Of a DNA stretch of 60,664 bases, positions 1 to 9,542 are shown piece after piece (the first letter of the stretch is position 1; every line of letters starts with the position of its first letter). Source of the stretch: Gammaproteobacteria bacterium (GTDB taxonomy: Bacteria; Pseudomonadota; Gammaproteobacteria; Pseudomonadales; Azotimanducaceae); assembly GCA_026706385.1 (NCBI GenBank), contig JAPOYV010000132.1:1-60664 (forward strand), read 5' to 3'. Position numbers and translations under genes: made by a program. Under the pieces are notes generated by a model, which searched no databases, had not been told where the DNA came from, and worked only from the letters and a program-made list of their open reading frames with translations.

Positions 1-287
1 GCCCGCAAGCCGTCCAGCAGCGAGACCGACGAATGGTAGCGCTCGCCGACACGGTAGCGAAGCACGAACGCGGCGATGCCGCGTCGATTCAGCCAGCGCG
101 CGACCTGCAGTCCCTCGTGGTCCGAGGCGAGGATGCGGTAGCCGCCGCCGGGAGCGACGATCACTCCCGCCCCGGTGGCCGCATCGGGTGCCGGCAAGTG
201 GACGGTGAGCTGCGGGCAGTCGACGTCGAGATCGCCGAGTGCGCCGGGCGCGCCGTTCGGCCAAAGCGGAACCGCTGCGTCACCCAA
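1..287 (-). CDS. alpha/beta hydrolase (esterase/lipase-like), partial, cut by window edge
   Basis: This is the N-terminal part of a hydrolase running off the left edge, with about 95 codons visible. It reads V-P-L-W-P-N-G-A-P-G and then A-P-G-G-G-Y-R near residue 45. That Gly-rich oxyanion-hole strand and the following D-H-E-G-L-Q-V-A-R-W-L region are typical of acetyl-xylan-esterase/lipase-like alpha/beta hydrolases. The catalytic Ser, Asp and His would lie beyond the edge. No ATG is available in frame. The likely start is a TTG (287-285) that overlaps the stop of the upstream SDR gene, which implies translational coupling. The substrate is unknown. It probably forms an operon with the SDR and symporter genes. 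The family call is fairly safe; the start is an inference. Confidence 0.7.
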   Translation of the reverse strand, partial: MGDAAVPLWPNGAPGALGDLDVDCPQLTVHLPAPDAATGAGVIVAPGGGYRILASDHEGLQVARWLNRRGIAAFVLRYRVGERYHSSVSLLDGLR

Positions 288-1068
288 TGGTCGTCGCGCC
301 GCCGTCGCAGGGAATGGTCTGTCCGGTCAGGTACGAGCCCGCACGCGACGACAGGAAGATCGTCAACCCGGCCGCGTCCTCCATCCGTCCCCAGCGTTTC
401 ATGGGGAAACTGGCGGTGATCTGACGGTCCTGCTCCTCCGTGGCGAAGAGCGGCGCCGTCATCTTCGACTTGAAGGGTCCGGGCGCGATGACGTTGACGT
501 TGATGTGCTCCGCCATGAGATCGCGCGCGAGTTGCGCGGACAGTTGGCCGAGGCCCGCCTTCGCGGCGACGTAGGAATAGTTCATGAGGCCGCTGGGCTT
601 CAGGCCGTTGACCGACGTGATGTTGACGATGGACGCCCGCTCGTCGGCGCTCGCCGCCGCGCGAATCTCCGGCAAGAGCTTCTGAATCAGGAAGAACGGA
701 CTCTTGACGTCGAGGTCGACCACACGGTCCCAGGCCTTCTCGGTGAAATCGTCGATCGGCAGGCTCCAGGTGAGTCCGGCGTTGTTGACCAGGATGTGCA
801 GGGCGTCCTCGCGCTCGCGGAAGGCGTCGGCGAGCGCCTCGCAACCCGCGATGTCGCGGATGTCGCCCGGTATGGCCGTGCACTCGCCATACTCGCCCAA
901 GGACCGCTCCGCCGCGGCACAGGCGTCGACCTTGCGCGAGGTGATGTAGACGCGCGCGCCGGCGCGGACCAGCCCCTCGGCGATCATCAGCCCGATGCCG
1001 CGCGAGCCGCCGGTGACCAACGCGACCTTGCCGCGGACGCCAAAGAGATGTTCGTAGAACGCGCTCAT
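280..1068 (-). CDS. SDR-family NAD(P)-dependent oxidoreductase (FabG-like)
   Basis: A classical short-chain dehydrogenase of 262 residues. The cofactor motif T-G-G-S-R-G-I-G lies near residue 19, N-N-A-G near residue 94, and the catalytic Ser plus Y-S-Y-V-A-A-K lie near residue 155. All key catalytic residues are present. The ATG at 1068 is chosen because it lies one base after the symporter stop and starts M-S-A-F-Y-E-H-L-F; the reading frame extends a further 16 codons upstream, into the symporter gene. It is the middle gene of a symporter-SDR-hydrolase set, so it may act on a compound imported by the symporter. The substrate is not inferable. It belongs to the glucose/ribitol-dehydrogenase or 3-ketoacyl-reductase type. 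Confidence 0.85.
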   Translation of the reverse strand: MSAFYEHLFGVRGKVALVTGGSRGIGLMIAEGLVRAGARVYITSRKVDACAAAERSLGEYGECTAIPGDIRDIAGCEALADAFREREDALHILVNNAGLTWSLPIDDFTEKAWDRVVDLDVKSPFFLIQKLLPEIRAAASADERASIVNITSVNGLKPSGLMNYSYVAAKAGLGQLSAQLARDLMAEHINVNVIAPGPFKSKMTAPLFATEEQDRQITASFPMKRWGRMEDAAGLTIFLSSRAGSYLTGQTIPCDGGATTIG

Positions 1069-1069
1069 T

Positions 1070-2650
1070 CTAGCCGCCCGGCGCTTCGGCCGTATCGCCG
1101 AACATCGCTTCGACATGCTCTTCCGGCAACGGTGCGGTCGCCTTGGACACGAAGTACGTCGTCAGGACGCCGACGCCTTCGCCGATGGCCGCGCACGAGG
1201 TCGGGTTCGGGCCCTCGCCGTAGAGCCACGACACCACCACGTGCAGGAGGCCGGTGCCCTCCACCCAGGCCGGGTCGATTTGCTGCGTGTGCAGGATCAC
1301 GAACGTGCCGAACCCCGCGATCAGCCCCGAATACGCGCCCGCCTTGGTGACTCCTTTCCACAGCGCGCCGAGCACCAGGGGTCCGGCAAACGCCGCCATC
1401 ATGCCGCCGATGCCGATCCAGACGATGATGGCGATGTTCATGTCGATCAGCGACCACGCCATCACGGTGCAGATCACCAGCGTCACTACCGTCGCGACCC
1501 GGCCGATCATGAGTTCGATGCGGTCCTGCTCCTCCTCGGTCTTGTTCGGGGTGAGGTGCTTGGCGAGTGTCCGCCGGTAGAGGTCGTTGGCGATGATCTG
1601 CGACGAGGACACGACCAGGCCGTCCGCCGTGGACATGATCGCGGCCAGGATCCCCACGCCGATGAGGGCCGCGAGCCAGGTGGGGAACAACTCGATGAAG
1701 AGCATCGGCAGCGATGCATTCGCCGTCGCGCCTTCCTGGAGCAGCGCGTCGCCCAGCACGCCCCGCGCCAGGAGGCCCGCGAGGCCGAGCATGCCGAGGG
1801 TGATGCCGAAGGTGAACGCGAGCTTGATGAACGACTTCTGCTGATCGGTGCCCTTGAGCGCCCACAGCTTGTTGCCGAGGTGGGGCAGGAGCCCGAGCGG
1901 CAGGTGGGCAAGCACCACGCAGCCGATGGACCACCACGAGTGATAGAGGGGCGTCGTCACGTTGAGCGGCTTCGTGAGGTGCTCGTCCTGCTTGCCGAGA
2001 TTATCGACGAGCCCGGATAGGCCGCCGTCGACACCCACGCCCAGGACGAACAGCGCAATCACAACGATGGCGAGGACGAGCATCATGACGCCCTGCGCGC
2101 CGTCGGTGAGGATGTCGGCGTGGGCGCCGCCGAAGGCCACGTAGATGCCGAGCACGGTCGAGGTCACGATCAGCGCCCAGATCGGGGGCATGCCGAGCAT
2201 GACTTCGAACATCACGAGTCCCGACACGAGCTGCCCGGCCAGGTAGAAGAAGAGCACGAGCGAGAAGATCGACACGATCACCCGGATGCCGTCGGCCTGG
2301 TAGCGGTCGCCGAGGTACTCCGGGATGGACCGGTTTCCGAACCGGTTGCCGGACGTCGCGATCAGCCGCATGGAGATCAGCACGCCGAAGTAGACGCCGA
2401 TCGGGTAGAGGAAGTTGCCCCACACGGTCGCCAAGCCGTACGAGTACGCGAGTCCGGGCCCGCCCAGGAACGTGGCGCCGCTCGCGGTGGTCGCGGCGAA
2501 CGCAAAGGCCAGGAACACCGGGCCGTACGAGCCGCGCGCGGTGGCGAAGTCGTCGGCGTGCTTGACCCGGCGTTGGCCGAGAATGCCGATGGCGAGCATC
2601 GCGCCGATGTAGACGATCAGGAACAGCCACGACCACGTAACCAGCGTCAC
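1070..2650 (-). CDS. sodium:solute symporter family transporter
   Basis: A polytopic inner-membrane protein of about 527 residues with more than ten hydrophobic segments. It has the SSS-family pattern: an N-terminal membrane helix, then a basic G-Q-R-R-V-K-H-A-D-D-F loop, then A-T-T-A-S-G-A-T-F-L-G-G-P-G-L-A-Y in the second helix region. It would import an organic solute with Na+. I chose the GTG at 2650 because GGGAGGGG lies about six bases upstream and the first membrane helix follows directly; longer starts add a non-membrane, Arg-rich stretch. It heads the operon with the SDR and hydrolase. The substrate (pantothenate-, proline- or sugar-acid-like) cannot be told from the sequence. Confidence 0.85.
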   Translation of the reverse strand: MTLVTWSWLFLIVYIGAMLAIGILGQRRVKHADDFATARGSYGPVFLAFAFAATTASGATFLGGPGLAYSYGLATVWGNFLYPIGVYFGVLISMRLIATSGNRFGNRSIPEYLGDRYQADGIRVIVSIFSLVLFFYLAGQLVSGLVMFEVMLGMPPIWALIVTSTVLGIYVAFGGAHADILTDGAQGVMMLVLAIVVIALFVLGVGVDGGLSGLVDNLGKQDEHLTKPLNVTTPLYHSWWSIGCVVLAHLPLGLLPHLGNKLWALKGTDQQKSFIKLAFTFGITLGMLGLAGLLARGVLGDALLQEGATANASLPMLFIELFPTWLAALIGVGILAAIMSTADGLVVSSSQIIANDLYRRTLAKHLTPNKTEEEQDRIELMIGRVATVVTLVICTVMAWSLIDMNIAIIVWIGIGGMMAAFAGPLVLGALWKGVTKAGAYSGLIAGFGTFVILHTQQIDPAWVEGTGLLHVVVSWLYGEGPNPTSCAAIGEGVGVLTTYFVSKATAPLPEEHVEAMFGDTAEAPGG

Positions 2651-2962
2651 GACATTCCCCTCCCGTGGAACAAGCGGCGGAGTGTCCCTTACAACGACGA
2701 GTGGCCGCAAGCTCTCGTTACGGTATTCAGCATGACGAAGCCGCGTCCCCTTCACTCACGTCGAACAGAAGCCGATCTCGCACGAGCTTGTACGAACCCT
2801 TTGTTTTAATTGAAAATAACATGGCAAGGGTGTTTACAGCGCAGCCCTGACACAGCTAATCTGACCCGACTTCATCAACGGTCGCAGGATGGACCATACG
2901 AAGACCACGGTGTCATCATGATTGCAGCGAAAGCGAGACAAGAAACCGGGCGGGGCTTGCCA
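2651..2962. other. divergent intergenic region
   Basis: About 310 bases lie between the minus-strand symporter and the plus-strand coiled-coil gene, so promoters for both are expected. There is an AT-rich patch around 2797-2822, unusual in this GC-rich sequence and a plausible promoter core. I could not place convincing -35/-10 pairs. No RNA gene or repeat is seen. Confidence 0.4.
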
Positions 2963-3313
2963 ATGTGCCTCAACAATGGCCAGACCGTCGCCATCATCGG
3001 CACGACTCTCACGGTCGCCGTCGCCATCGGCGCCATGATCTTCGCGTCCACATCGGCCATCCGCACGGAGTTGCGCGCGGAGATCCAACGGGTCGACGCC
3101 AACATGAAGGACATGCGCGAGGAGCTCAGCGCCGACATCGAAGGTCTCCGTGAGGAACTCCGCGGCGACATCGAGGGCGTCCGCGCGGAGATCAAGGGTC
3201 TCGATGGCCGTCTTCGTGTCGTGGAGCAAACAATGGCGGCGGTCAATGCCCGCGTGACAGCCGTCACCGAAGGACGCGCGCCCACATCCTCAGGAACGCA
3301 GCCTGCCCAGTAG
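2963..3313 (+). CDS. small membrane-anchored coiled-coil protein of unknown function
   Basis: A protein of 116 residues from the ATG at 2963; an in-frame ATG at 2918 is the alternative. Residues about 8-29 form one hydrophobic helix. A charged heptad-like region follows at about residues 35-90, with repeats of the type E-L-R-x-E-I and D-I-E-G-L/V. This gives a predicted coiled coil held at the membrane. Similar short transmembrane/coiled-coil proteins are common in Proteobacteria and have no established role. The gene stands alone, with the carboxylase gene converging on it. The composition suggests a real protein. The function is not known. Confidence 0.55.
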   Translation: MCLNNGQTVAIIGTTLTVAVAIGAMIFASTSAIRTELRAEIQRVDANMKDMREELSADIEGLREELRGDIEGVRAEIKGLDGRLRVVEQTMAAVNARVTAVTEGRAPTSSGTQPAQ

Positions 3314-3384
3314 CGCCACGGCGTACGAAGGAGCCTTCGGGCGTGCCGACGACCAAGCGAGCCCGCCGCCTCCTGACAACCTCG

Positions 3385-6300
3385 TCACCAAGTGTCCACC
3401 CACCCCCTTTTCTTGCCGTCCCGCGGCACGACCGGCGGTAGCGCCTCGAGCCCCATCACCATCCACTTGCGGGTATCCGCCGGGTCGATGACCTCGTCGA
3501 CTTCCGACACGGTCGCGGCGTTCAACGCGCGCGACCACGCATACGCCTCGGCCACGTACTTCTCGTAGCGCGCCTTGCGTTCGGCGATGTCGGTGATCGC
3601 CTCGAGCTCGCGGCGGCGACCGAGCTTGACCGATCCTTCGAGGCCCATCCCGGCGAACTCGCCCGTGGGCCAGGAGATCGAGAAGAAGGTCTCGTCGAAG
3701 CTGCCGGTGGACATCGCGAGCGCACCGAGCCCGTAGGATTTGCGCAGCACGACGACGAAGTACGGCACCGTGATGTTGGCGCCGGCAACGTACATGCGCC
3801 CGCAGTGGCGGATCAGGGCGGTCTTCTCGGCCTCCGGTCCGACCATGTTGCCGGGCGTGTCGACGAGCGACAGGATCGGGATGTCGAACGCATCGCAAAG
3901 CTGCATGAAACGCGCGGCCTTGTCCGCCCCTTCCGAGTCGACGGCGCCGCCGGTCGGCGAGTTGGAGTTGTTGGCGATGACGCCGACGGGACGGCCTTCG
4001 ATGCGGATGAAGGCGGTGACCATGGACAGTCCGAACTTGGGGCGCAGTTCCAGCATCGAGTCGACATCGCCCAGCGTTTCGATCACGGTGCGTATGTTGT
4101 AGACGGCGCGCCGGTTTTCCGGCACGACGCGGCGGAGAACCCGTTGATCGTGCGCGCGCCATTCCCGCACGCGTCCCTGGAAGAACGACAGGTAGTGCTT
4201 TGCCACGGCCGTCGCCTCCGCCTCGTCCTCGACGAGGACGTCGATCACGCCGTTCGGCTGCTGGATCGCAACGGGTCCGACTTCGCTCGGCGCGTAGGCG
4301 CCGAGTCCGCCACCCTCGATCACCGCGGGACCGCCGATGCCGAGACTCGAGTCCTTGGTCGCGATGATGACGTCGCAGGCGCCGAGGAGAACCACGTTTC
4401 CCGCGAAGCAATAGCCCGAGTTGACGCCGATGATCGGCACGAGGCCCGACAGCTTGCCGAGTTCCCGCCAGGTGCGAACGTGCAGGCCACCGACCGACCC
4501 GGCCTGCGGCCCGCCGGCGCTGCGTACGCCCCCGTGCGTGCGCCCGCCGCCGCCTTCCGTGTACAGGACGACCGGCAACCGGTACTTGCGCGCGATGCCG
4601 AACATGCGGTCCTGCTTCTGGTGGTTCTTGCCGCCCTGGGTTCCCGCGAGGACCGTGTAGTCGTAGGACATGGCGACACAGCGGGCGTTTTCGTCGCCGA
4701 CGAGGTCGCCGTTGACCCGCCCGACGCCCATGACCATGGCGTCCGCCGCGGTCTTGATGACGCGTTCCTCGAGTTCTTCGTGCGTATCCGTTCGGTATCG
4801 AGTCGCGGTCACCAGCGGGCTGTACTCGAAGAACGAGCCGTCGTCACAGAGATCCGCGATGTTCTCGCGGGCGGTACGCTTGCCGGCGTCGTGGCGCTTG
4901 GCGGTGGCCTCGACCCTCGCTTCGTCGGTGGTGAGTTGGTGGAAGTGCTGGACCTCGGCGACGTCGGGCCGAATCGCATCGAGATCCACCGCCTCGCCGG
5001 TGTCGTATTCGCCCTCGATGTCCTGCGGCTCGATGAAGAGTATCGGCGTGTCCTCGAAGATCGTGTCCCCGATCTCCAATGCGACCTCCCGGACGATGCC
5101 CGGCTCATCGGCCAATAAGACGTGCTCCATCTTGAGTGCTTCCAGCACAGCGACCGGCTGGCGCACTTGCACGGCGTCGCCGACGTCGACCTTGAGTTCG
5201 ATCACCATGCCTTGCAGCGGCGCGGTCACGGCGGTCGTGCCCGCCGGGCCGACGGCGTGGGGCACTGGCGGGGTCGGCGTCTGCGCGACCGCGGGCCCCT
5301 TCAGCGCCAGCACCGCCAGGGGGTCGTCCGGGTCCACTTGCGTGCCGGCCTTGCGGATATCCGCTTCCGGCGAGAAGTAGCGCGCTCGGCCACCATCGGC
5401 GGCCAGCAGTTCGGCCGCGTGCTCCTCGACGTAGCGCGTGTGGATTCCGGCGTCGGCGAACGGGGCGGTTTCGAGGAGTGCTGCGAGGAAGCTCAAGTTG
5501 CTGCGCGCGCCTTCGATCTTGAATTCGTCCAGGGCGCGGCGGGTTCTCCGGGTCGCCGTCGGCAGGTCGTCCGCGTGGGCGATGACCTTGGCGAGGAGCG
5601 AGTCGTAGTAGGGGCTCGTCGCGTAGCCCGTGTAGCCGAAACCGTCCACCCGGATGCCCGGGCCAGCAGGTGGTTCATAGGCGCTGAGCACACCGCCGCC
5701 CGGCCGCGACATGCCATCGGCGGTCATGGTTTCGAGGTTGACGCGCGCCTGTACCGCCACGCCCTTAGGCGTCGGCACGGACGCTTGTTCGAGGTCGAGG
5801 TCGCCGAGCGTTGCGCCTGCGGCGATATGCAATTGCACGGCCACTAGGTCCAGGCCGGTGACGGCTTCCGTAACCGTGTGTTCCACCTGCAGACGCGCAT
5901 TGGCTTCCATGAACACGAAACGATCATCGGCGCGCTCGTCCACCAGGAACTCGATCGTGCCCACGCCGCGGTAGGCCGTGGCGGCCGCGATTCGCGTGGC
6001 CGCGGCGAGCATCGTTTCCCGCATGGATGGCGAAAGGCCGAACGCGGGCGCAATCTCCACGAGCTTCTGGCGTTGCCTCTGCAGGCTGCACTCGCGGTCC
6101 CAAAGGTGGGCGACGGCCCCTGAGCCGTCGCCGACGATCTGCACCTCGACATGGCGCGCGCGGGGAAGAAGCTCCTCGACGTAGAGTTCTGCCGAGCCGA
6201 AGGCTTGTACAGCCTCCGAGCTTGCGCGGGCAAACGCCTCGTCGAGGTCGCCGGCGTCGACGACGAGACGCATGCCCCGTCCCCCGCCGCCGCCGACCGC

Positions 6301-6774
6301 CTTCAGCATCACCGCACCGTCCGGCCCAAGGGACTCGAAGAAGGCATGCGCGTCATCCAACGTGATCGGGCGGCTGATGCCCGGCAGCACGGGCACACCG
6401 CACTCTCCGGCAAGCGCGCGCGCCTGCGCCTTGTCGCCGAAACGGCGCAGCGTCTGCGGTGTCGGCCCGACGAAGGCGAGGCCCGCTCGTTCGCATAATT
6501 CGGCGAAGACCGCCGCTTCGCTCAAGAATCCGTAGCCGGGATGGATGGCCTCGCAACCGGCTTCCTGCGCGAGCGTGACGAGTCGCTCGCCATCGAGATA
6601 GGCGGCGACCCCACTGGCACCAAGGTCGAGGGCCCGATCCGCATGGCGCGTGTGCAGCGATTGGCTGTCGTCTTCGGCAAAGACGCAGACGGTTTCGACC
6701 CCGAGATCCGTGGCCGAGCGGGCGATGCGGATGGCGATTTCGCCGCGGTTGGCGATCAGCAGACTTGCGAGCAT
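3385..6774 (-). CDS. single-chain biotin-dependent acyl-CoA carboxylase (BC-BCCP-CT fusion)
   Basis: A protein of 1129 residues carrying all three parts of an acyl-CoA carboxylase. Biotin carboxylase spans about 1-450, with A-N-R-G-E-I-A near the N-terminus, the ATP-grasp loop G-G-G-G-G-R-G-M, and E-A-N-A-R-L-Q-V-E-H. The biotinyl domain spans about 515-590, with E-A-L-K-M-E-H and biotin on Lys548. The carboxyltransferase spans about 625-1129, with D-T-P-G-N-M-V-G-P-E and the R-K-S-Y-G-L-G-A region. It carboxylates an acyl-CoA (acetyl, propionyl or a branched/long chain) using ATP and bicarbonate. The ATG at 6774 is chosen because GGAGGG lies five bases upstream. Classical bacterial ACC is split over four proteins, so the one-chain form points to a catabolic or specialised carboxylase. 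Confidence 0.88.
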   Translation of the reverse strand: MLASLLIANRGEIAIRIARSATDLGVETVCVFAEDDSQSLHTRHADRALDLGASGVAAYLDGERLVTLAQEAGCEAIHPGYGFLSEAAVFAELCERAGLAFVGPTPQTLRRFGDKAQARALAGECGVPVLPGISRPITLDDAHAFFESLGPDGAVMLKAVGGGGGRGMRLVVDAGDLDEAFARASSEAVQAFGSAELYVEELLPRARHVEVQIVGDGSGAVAHLWDRECSLQRQRQKLVEIAPAFGLSPSMRETMLAAATRIAAATAYRGVGTIEFLVDERADDRFVFMEANARLQVEHTVTEAVTGLDLVAVQLHIAAGATLGDLDLEQASVPTPKGVAVQARVNLETMTADGMSRPGGGVLSAYEPPAGPGIRVDGFGYTGYATSPYYDSLLAKVIAHADDLPTATRRTRRALDEFKIEGARSNLSFLAALLETAPFADAGIHTRYVEEHAAELLAADGGRARYFSPEADIRKAGTQVDPDDPLAVLALKGPAVAQTPTPPVPHAVGPAGTTAVTAPLQGMVIELKVDVGDAVQVRQPVAVLEALKMEHVLLADEPGIVREVALEIGDTIFEDTPILFIEPQDIEGEYDTGEAVDLDAIRPDVAEVQHFHQLTTDEARVEATAKRHDAGKRTARENIADLCDDGSFFEYSPLVTATRYRTDTHEELEERVIKTAADAMVMGVGRVNGDLVGDENARCVAMSYDYTVLAGTQGGKNHQKQDRMFGIARKYRLPVVLYTEGGGGRTHGGVRSAGGPQAGSVGGLHVRTWRELGKLSGLVPIIGVNSGYCFAGNVVLLGACDVIIATKDSSLGIGGPAVIEGGGLGAYAPSEVGPVAIQQPNGVIDVLVEDEAEATAVAKHYLSFFQGRVREWRAHDQRVLRRVVPENRRAVYNIRTVIETLGDVDSMLELRPKFGLSMVTAFIRIEGRPVGVIANNSNSPTGGAVDSEGADKAARFMQLCDAFDIPILSLVDTPGNMVGPEAEKTALIRHCGRMYVAGANITVPYFVVVLRKSYGLGALAMSTGSFDETFFSISWPTGEFAGMGLEGSVKLGRRRELEAITDIAERKARYEKYVAEAYAWSRALNAATVSEVDEVIDPADTRKWMVMGLEALPPVVPRDGKKRGWVDTW

Positions 6775-6903
6775 TTGTCCCTCCAACGACTGTGCAAGGG
6801 TAGTCGTCGGAATCGGAAGCGCAAGGAGCAGGACCGTGGCAGCGTCATCTCGCCTTTCACCGCCAATAAGGCGCTACGCAAGCCCAATGGTCGGAGCTAA
6901 TCG

Positions 6904-9540
6904 TCAGCCGTCGCCGCCTTCCGGAATGATCCGCACCGTCCCCGCTGTGCCGTCGACCTCGACGGTCTGGCCGTCCTCGATCCGGTTCATGACATCGGCG
7001 ATCCCCGCTACGCAAGGCTTGCCGAACTCGCGCGCCACGAGGGCGCCGTGCTGCAGCTCGCCGCCGATCTCGAGCACCACCGCCGCGGCGTTGACGAACA
7101 GCGGCGTCCAGCCGGGGTCGGTGGTGACCGCGACCAGCACGTCGCCCGGCTCGACGATTTGCTCGAACGGATCGGCCAGCACCCGGGCCGGACCCCGCGC
7201 GACGCCGGGCGACACCGCGCCGCCGTGCAGCGTCGAGGGGTCGTCCTCGCGCCGCTCGGGTCGCGGGATGCGTCCGCGCGAGTCGATCGCGTGGGGGAAG
7301 TGGCGGCCCTGCCGCTTGAGTTCGCGATAGAACTCGCCATTGGTCGCGGCCTGGGTGCGGACGTCGAAATCGGCGTCGTCGACGGCCGCTTGTAGGTCGG
7401 CGAAGGTCAGTTCGAAGACGTCGTCGCGCGAGTCCAGTCTACCCGCGTCAACGAGTTTTTCCGCGATGCGCACCACACGCTCGCGCAGGCGGGCATTGGC
7501 CTGGGTCACGTGGTGCTTGATCATCTCTCGGGCGTCGTAGTGGTTCTCGATGGTGCGATAGGCGCGGTCCAGACGCCGGCGCTTGCGGCGCGGTAGCTTC
7601 GAGCGCAACTCGGCGAACGCCGCCTGCCGTTCCGCCACCAGACGCTCTTGGACGGCGCGCGGGTCGAAGCTGTCCCGGGACGCGGCCATCGGCGCGATCT
7701 GTGCGAGAGCGATGCGCGGGTCGTCGGCGTACTTGGGATTGGCGAACTCCATCTCCAAGGGCCCCCGGCACCCGAAACGCTCGATAAACGCGTCCCAATC
7801 GGCGAGGAACGCCTCCGGTAGACGGCGTTGCGCTAGGCACTCGACGAGTTCGTCGAGGTCCTGCGCCAGCTCGCCCGGCAACTGCCGGGCGAGGTCGAAC
7901 ATCGCGATGCCCATCTCCACGACCAGGTCGTCCGGATAGCCGCGGCGAATCGCGTCGGCCAGTGCGACCTCGGCCGGGTCGTCCAAGTCGATCAGCTTGT
8001 TCACGACGTCCGTGCCGCCGTAGTAGAAGACGGCCACGGACGGCGCCGTCGCCGCCAAGGTCACGCGCCCGACCTCCACGAACAGTTCGAACAGGAAGTC
8101 GTCGAGCGGCTGCCCGTGATCGACGGGCGTAGCAAGCCAACGGTCGTACTCGGCCTGCGCCTTGTCGTAGTCACGCCGAAACCGCTCGTAACGGAAGATC
8201 GGCTTCATGAGCGCGCCGAGCACGGCGCGCAGTCGCCACAAGAGCTTCGGCGCACGCCACAGCAAGCTTGAGATGCGCAGGAAGTCCGGCGGCTCGGCCG
8301 GGCGGTAACGGTCCATGTCCACGGATCCGAGCATGTCCGCAAGCAGCATGTTCATCTGGCTGAGTTGACGCGCCAGCGCTTCGCGGCTCCCCAGCAGGTG
8401 CATATAAGGCGAGATGTTGAAGTAGATGCGCGACCCCTTAAGGCAAATGCCGCCCGCCAAGAGGTCGGCATCCTTCGGGATGTCCACCAGGTAGTCGAGC
8501 ATGAGCGTCACCGCGCGCTCGACGTAGTCGTTGGTGAGCGGCGAGATCGGCCCGCTCATGGTCAGGCCGTCGGTCAGGGCGCGGTCGATGTACAGACAGC
8601 GCTGTTCGCCCGGCGCAGTTTGCAGTTCCGCCGCCAACGGCACGTAGGCAGTGATCGGACGGGCTTGGAGGATGTGCAGACGTTGCCCTTGAGGCGCGTG
8701 CGTGAACGCCCATTCCACGTCCATCGGACGCCCGTAGAGCGACTCGATGCGCCCGACCGCGGTCAATAGCTCGCCGAGTTCCGCACGGTCGAGGCAGGCA
8801 CCGTCCGCGGTAGACGACGGGCGCTCCTCGATTACGGCCCCGGAGACCTTGTCGACCACGAAGGCGTCCGGGGTGATCTCTCCCGCCACCAAGGCTTCCC
8901 CCAAACCGCGGTGCGCGTTCACCAGCATCTCGTCGAAATCGTTGGTGAGCGGGTTGAGGGAGAATGCGACGCCGGACGTCTCGCTCGGCACCATGCGCTG
9001 CACCACGACGGCGACCGACGGCGCCGGATCGGTGAACCCCATGTTGACCTTGTAGGCGAAGACGCGAGGGTCGAGGCAGGACAGGAAGCACCGGCGCACG
9101 GCGTCTTCGAGATCAGACGCGCCGACGTCGAGGACGGTTTCGTACAAGCCGGCGAACGAGGCTCCGGCGAGATCCTCCTCCGGCGAGGACGAGCGCACGG
9201 CCAAGGCCGCGTCGGCGAACTCGTCGCGCAAGGCCGCAAGCGCCCTGCGCTGGTCATCGTTCAACTCGAGCGCGGACGCCTGGGCCTTGAGATCCACGGC
9301 GACTCCGGCAAGGCGATCACGACCCGCCGGGCCGCGCAGCGATGCCGCGTAGCCGCTCGCCACCGCCTGCCACGCGCCACCTGCTTGCACCGCAGAAATC
9401 CAAGGCGCGAAGAATGCCGTGGTGAGAATGGTGCCCGACGGCACGGTGAACCCGGCTCGGGTCAGTTCGATGAGTGCACGGCCCTTGCCGCCGACCACGG
9501 AGGTGTCCGGCGTGGCCGTGCTGGTCAACCCGATGAGCAT
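6904..9540 (-). CDS. PEP-utilising enzyme, PEP synthase / rifampicin-phosphotransferase-like
   Basis: A protein of 878 residues. The N-terminal ATP-grasp domain carries V-G-G-K-G-R-A-L near residue 17 and A-V-R-S-S-S-P-E-E-D near residue 150. The C-terminal swivelling phosphohistidine domain carries G-G-E-L-Q-H-G-A-L-V-A-R-E, with the catalytic His near 831. The middle about 400 residues are variable, and there is no PEP synthase TIM-barrel C-terminal domain. This ATP-grasp/middle/His order matches the rifampicin phosphotransferase class, where the small-molecule acceptor binds the middle domain. The acceptor here is unknown. The ATG at 9540 lies two bases after the acylphosphatase stop. Not an orthodox PpsA. 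Confidence 0.75.
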   Translation of the reverse strand: MLIGLTSTATPDTSVVGGKGRALIELTRAGFTVPSGTILTTAFFAPWISAVQAGGAWQAVASGYAASLRGPAGRDRLAGVAVDLKAQASALELNDDQRRALAALRDEFADAALAVRSSSPEEDLAGASFAGLYETVLDVGASDLEDAVRRCFLSCLDPRVFAYKVNMGFTDPAPSVAVVVQRMVPSETSGVAFSLNPLTNDFDEMLVNAHRGLGEALVAGEITPDAFVVDKVSGAVIEERPSSTADGACLDRAELGELLTAVGRIESLYGRPMDVEWAFTHAPQGQRLHILQARPITAYVPLAAELQTAPGEQRCLYIDRALTDGLTMSGPISPLTNDYVERAVTLMLDYLVDIPKDADLLAGGICLKGSRIYFNISPYMHLLGSREALARQLSQMNMLLADMLGSVDMDRYRPAEPPDFLRISSLLWRAPKLLWRLRAVLGALMKPIFRYERFRRDYDKAQAEYDRWLATPVDHGQPLDDFLFELFVEVGRVTLAATAPSVAVFYYGGTDVVNKLIDLDDPAEVALADAIRRGYPDDLVVEMGIAMFDLARQLPGELAQDLDELVECLAQRRLPEAFLADWDAFIERFGCRGPLEMEFANPKYADDPRIALAQIAPMAASRDSFDPRAVQERLVAERQAAFAELRSKLPRRKRRRLDRAYRTIENHYDAREMIKHHVTQANARLRERVVRIAEKLVDAGRLDSRDDVFELTFADLQAAVDDADFDVRTQAATNGEFYRELKRQGRHFPHAIDSRGRIPRPERREDDPSTLHGGAVSPGVARGPARVLADPFEQIVEPGDVLVAVTTDPGWTPLFVNAAAVVLEIGGELQHGALVAREFGKPCVAGIADVMNRIEDGQTVEVDGTAGTVRIIPEGGDG

Positions 9541-9542
9541 GG

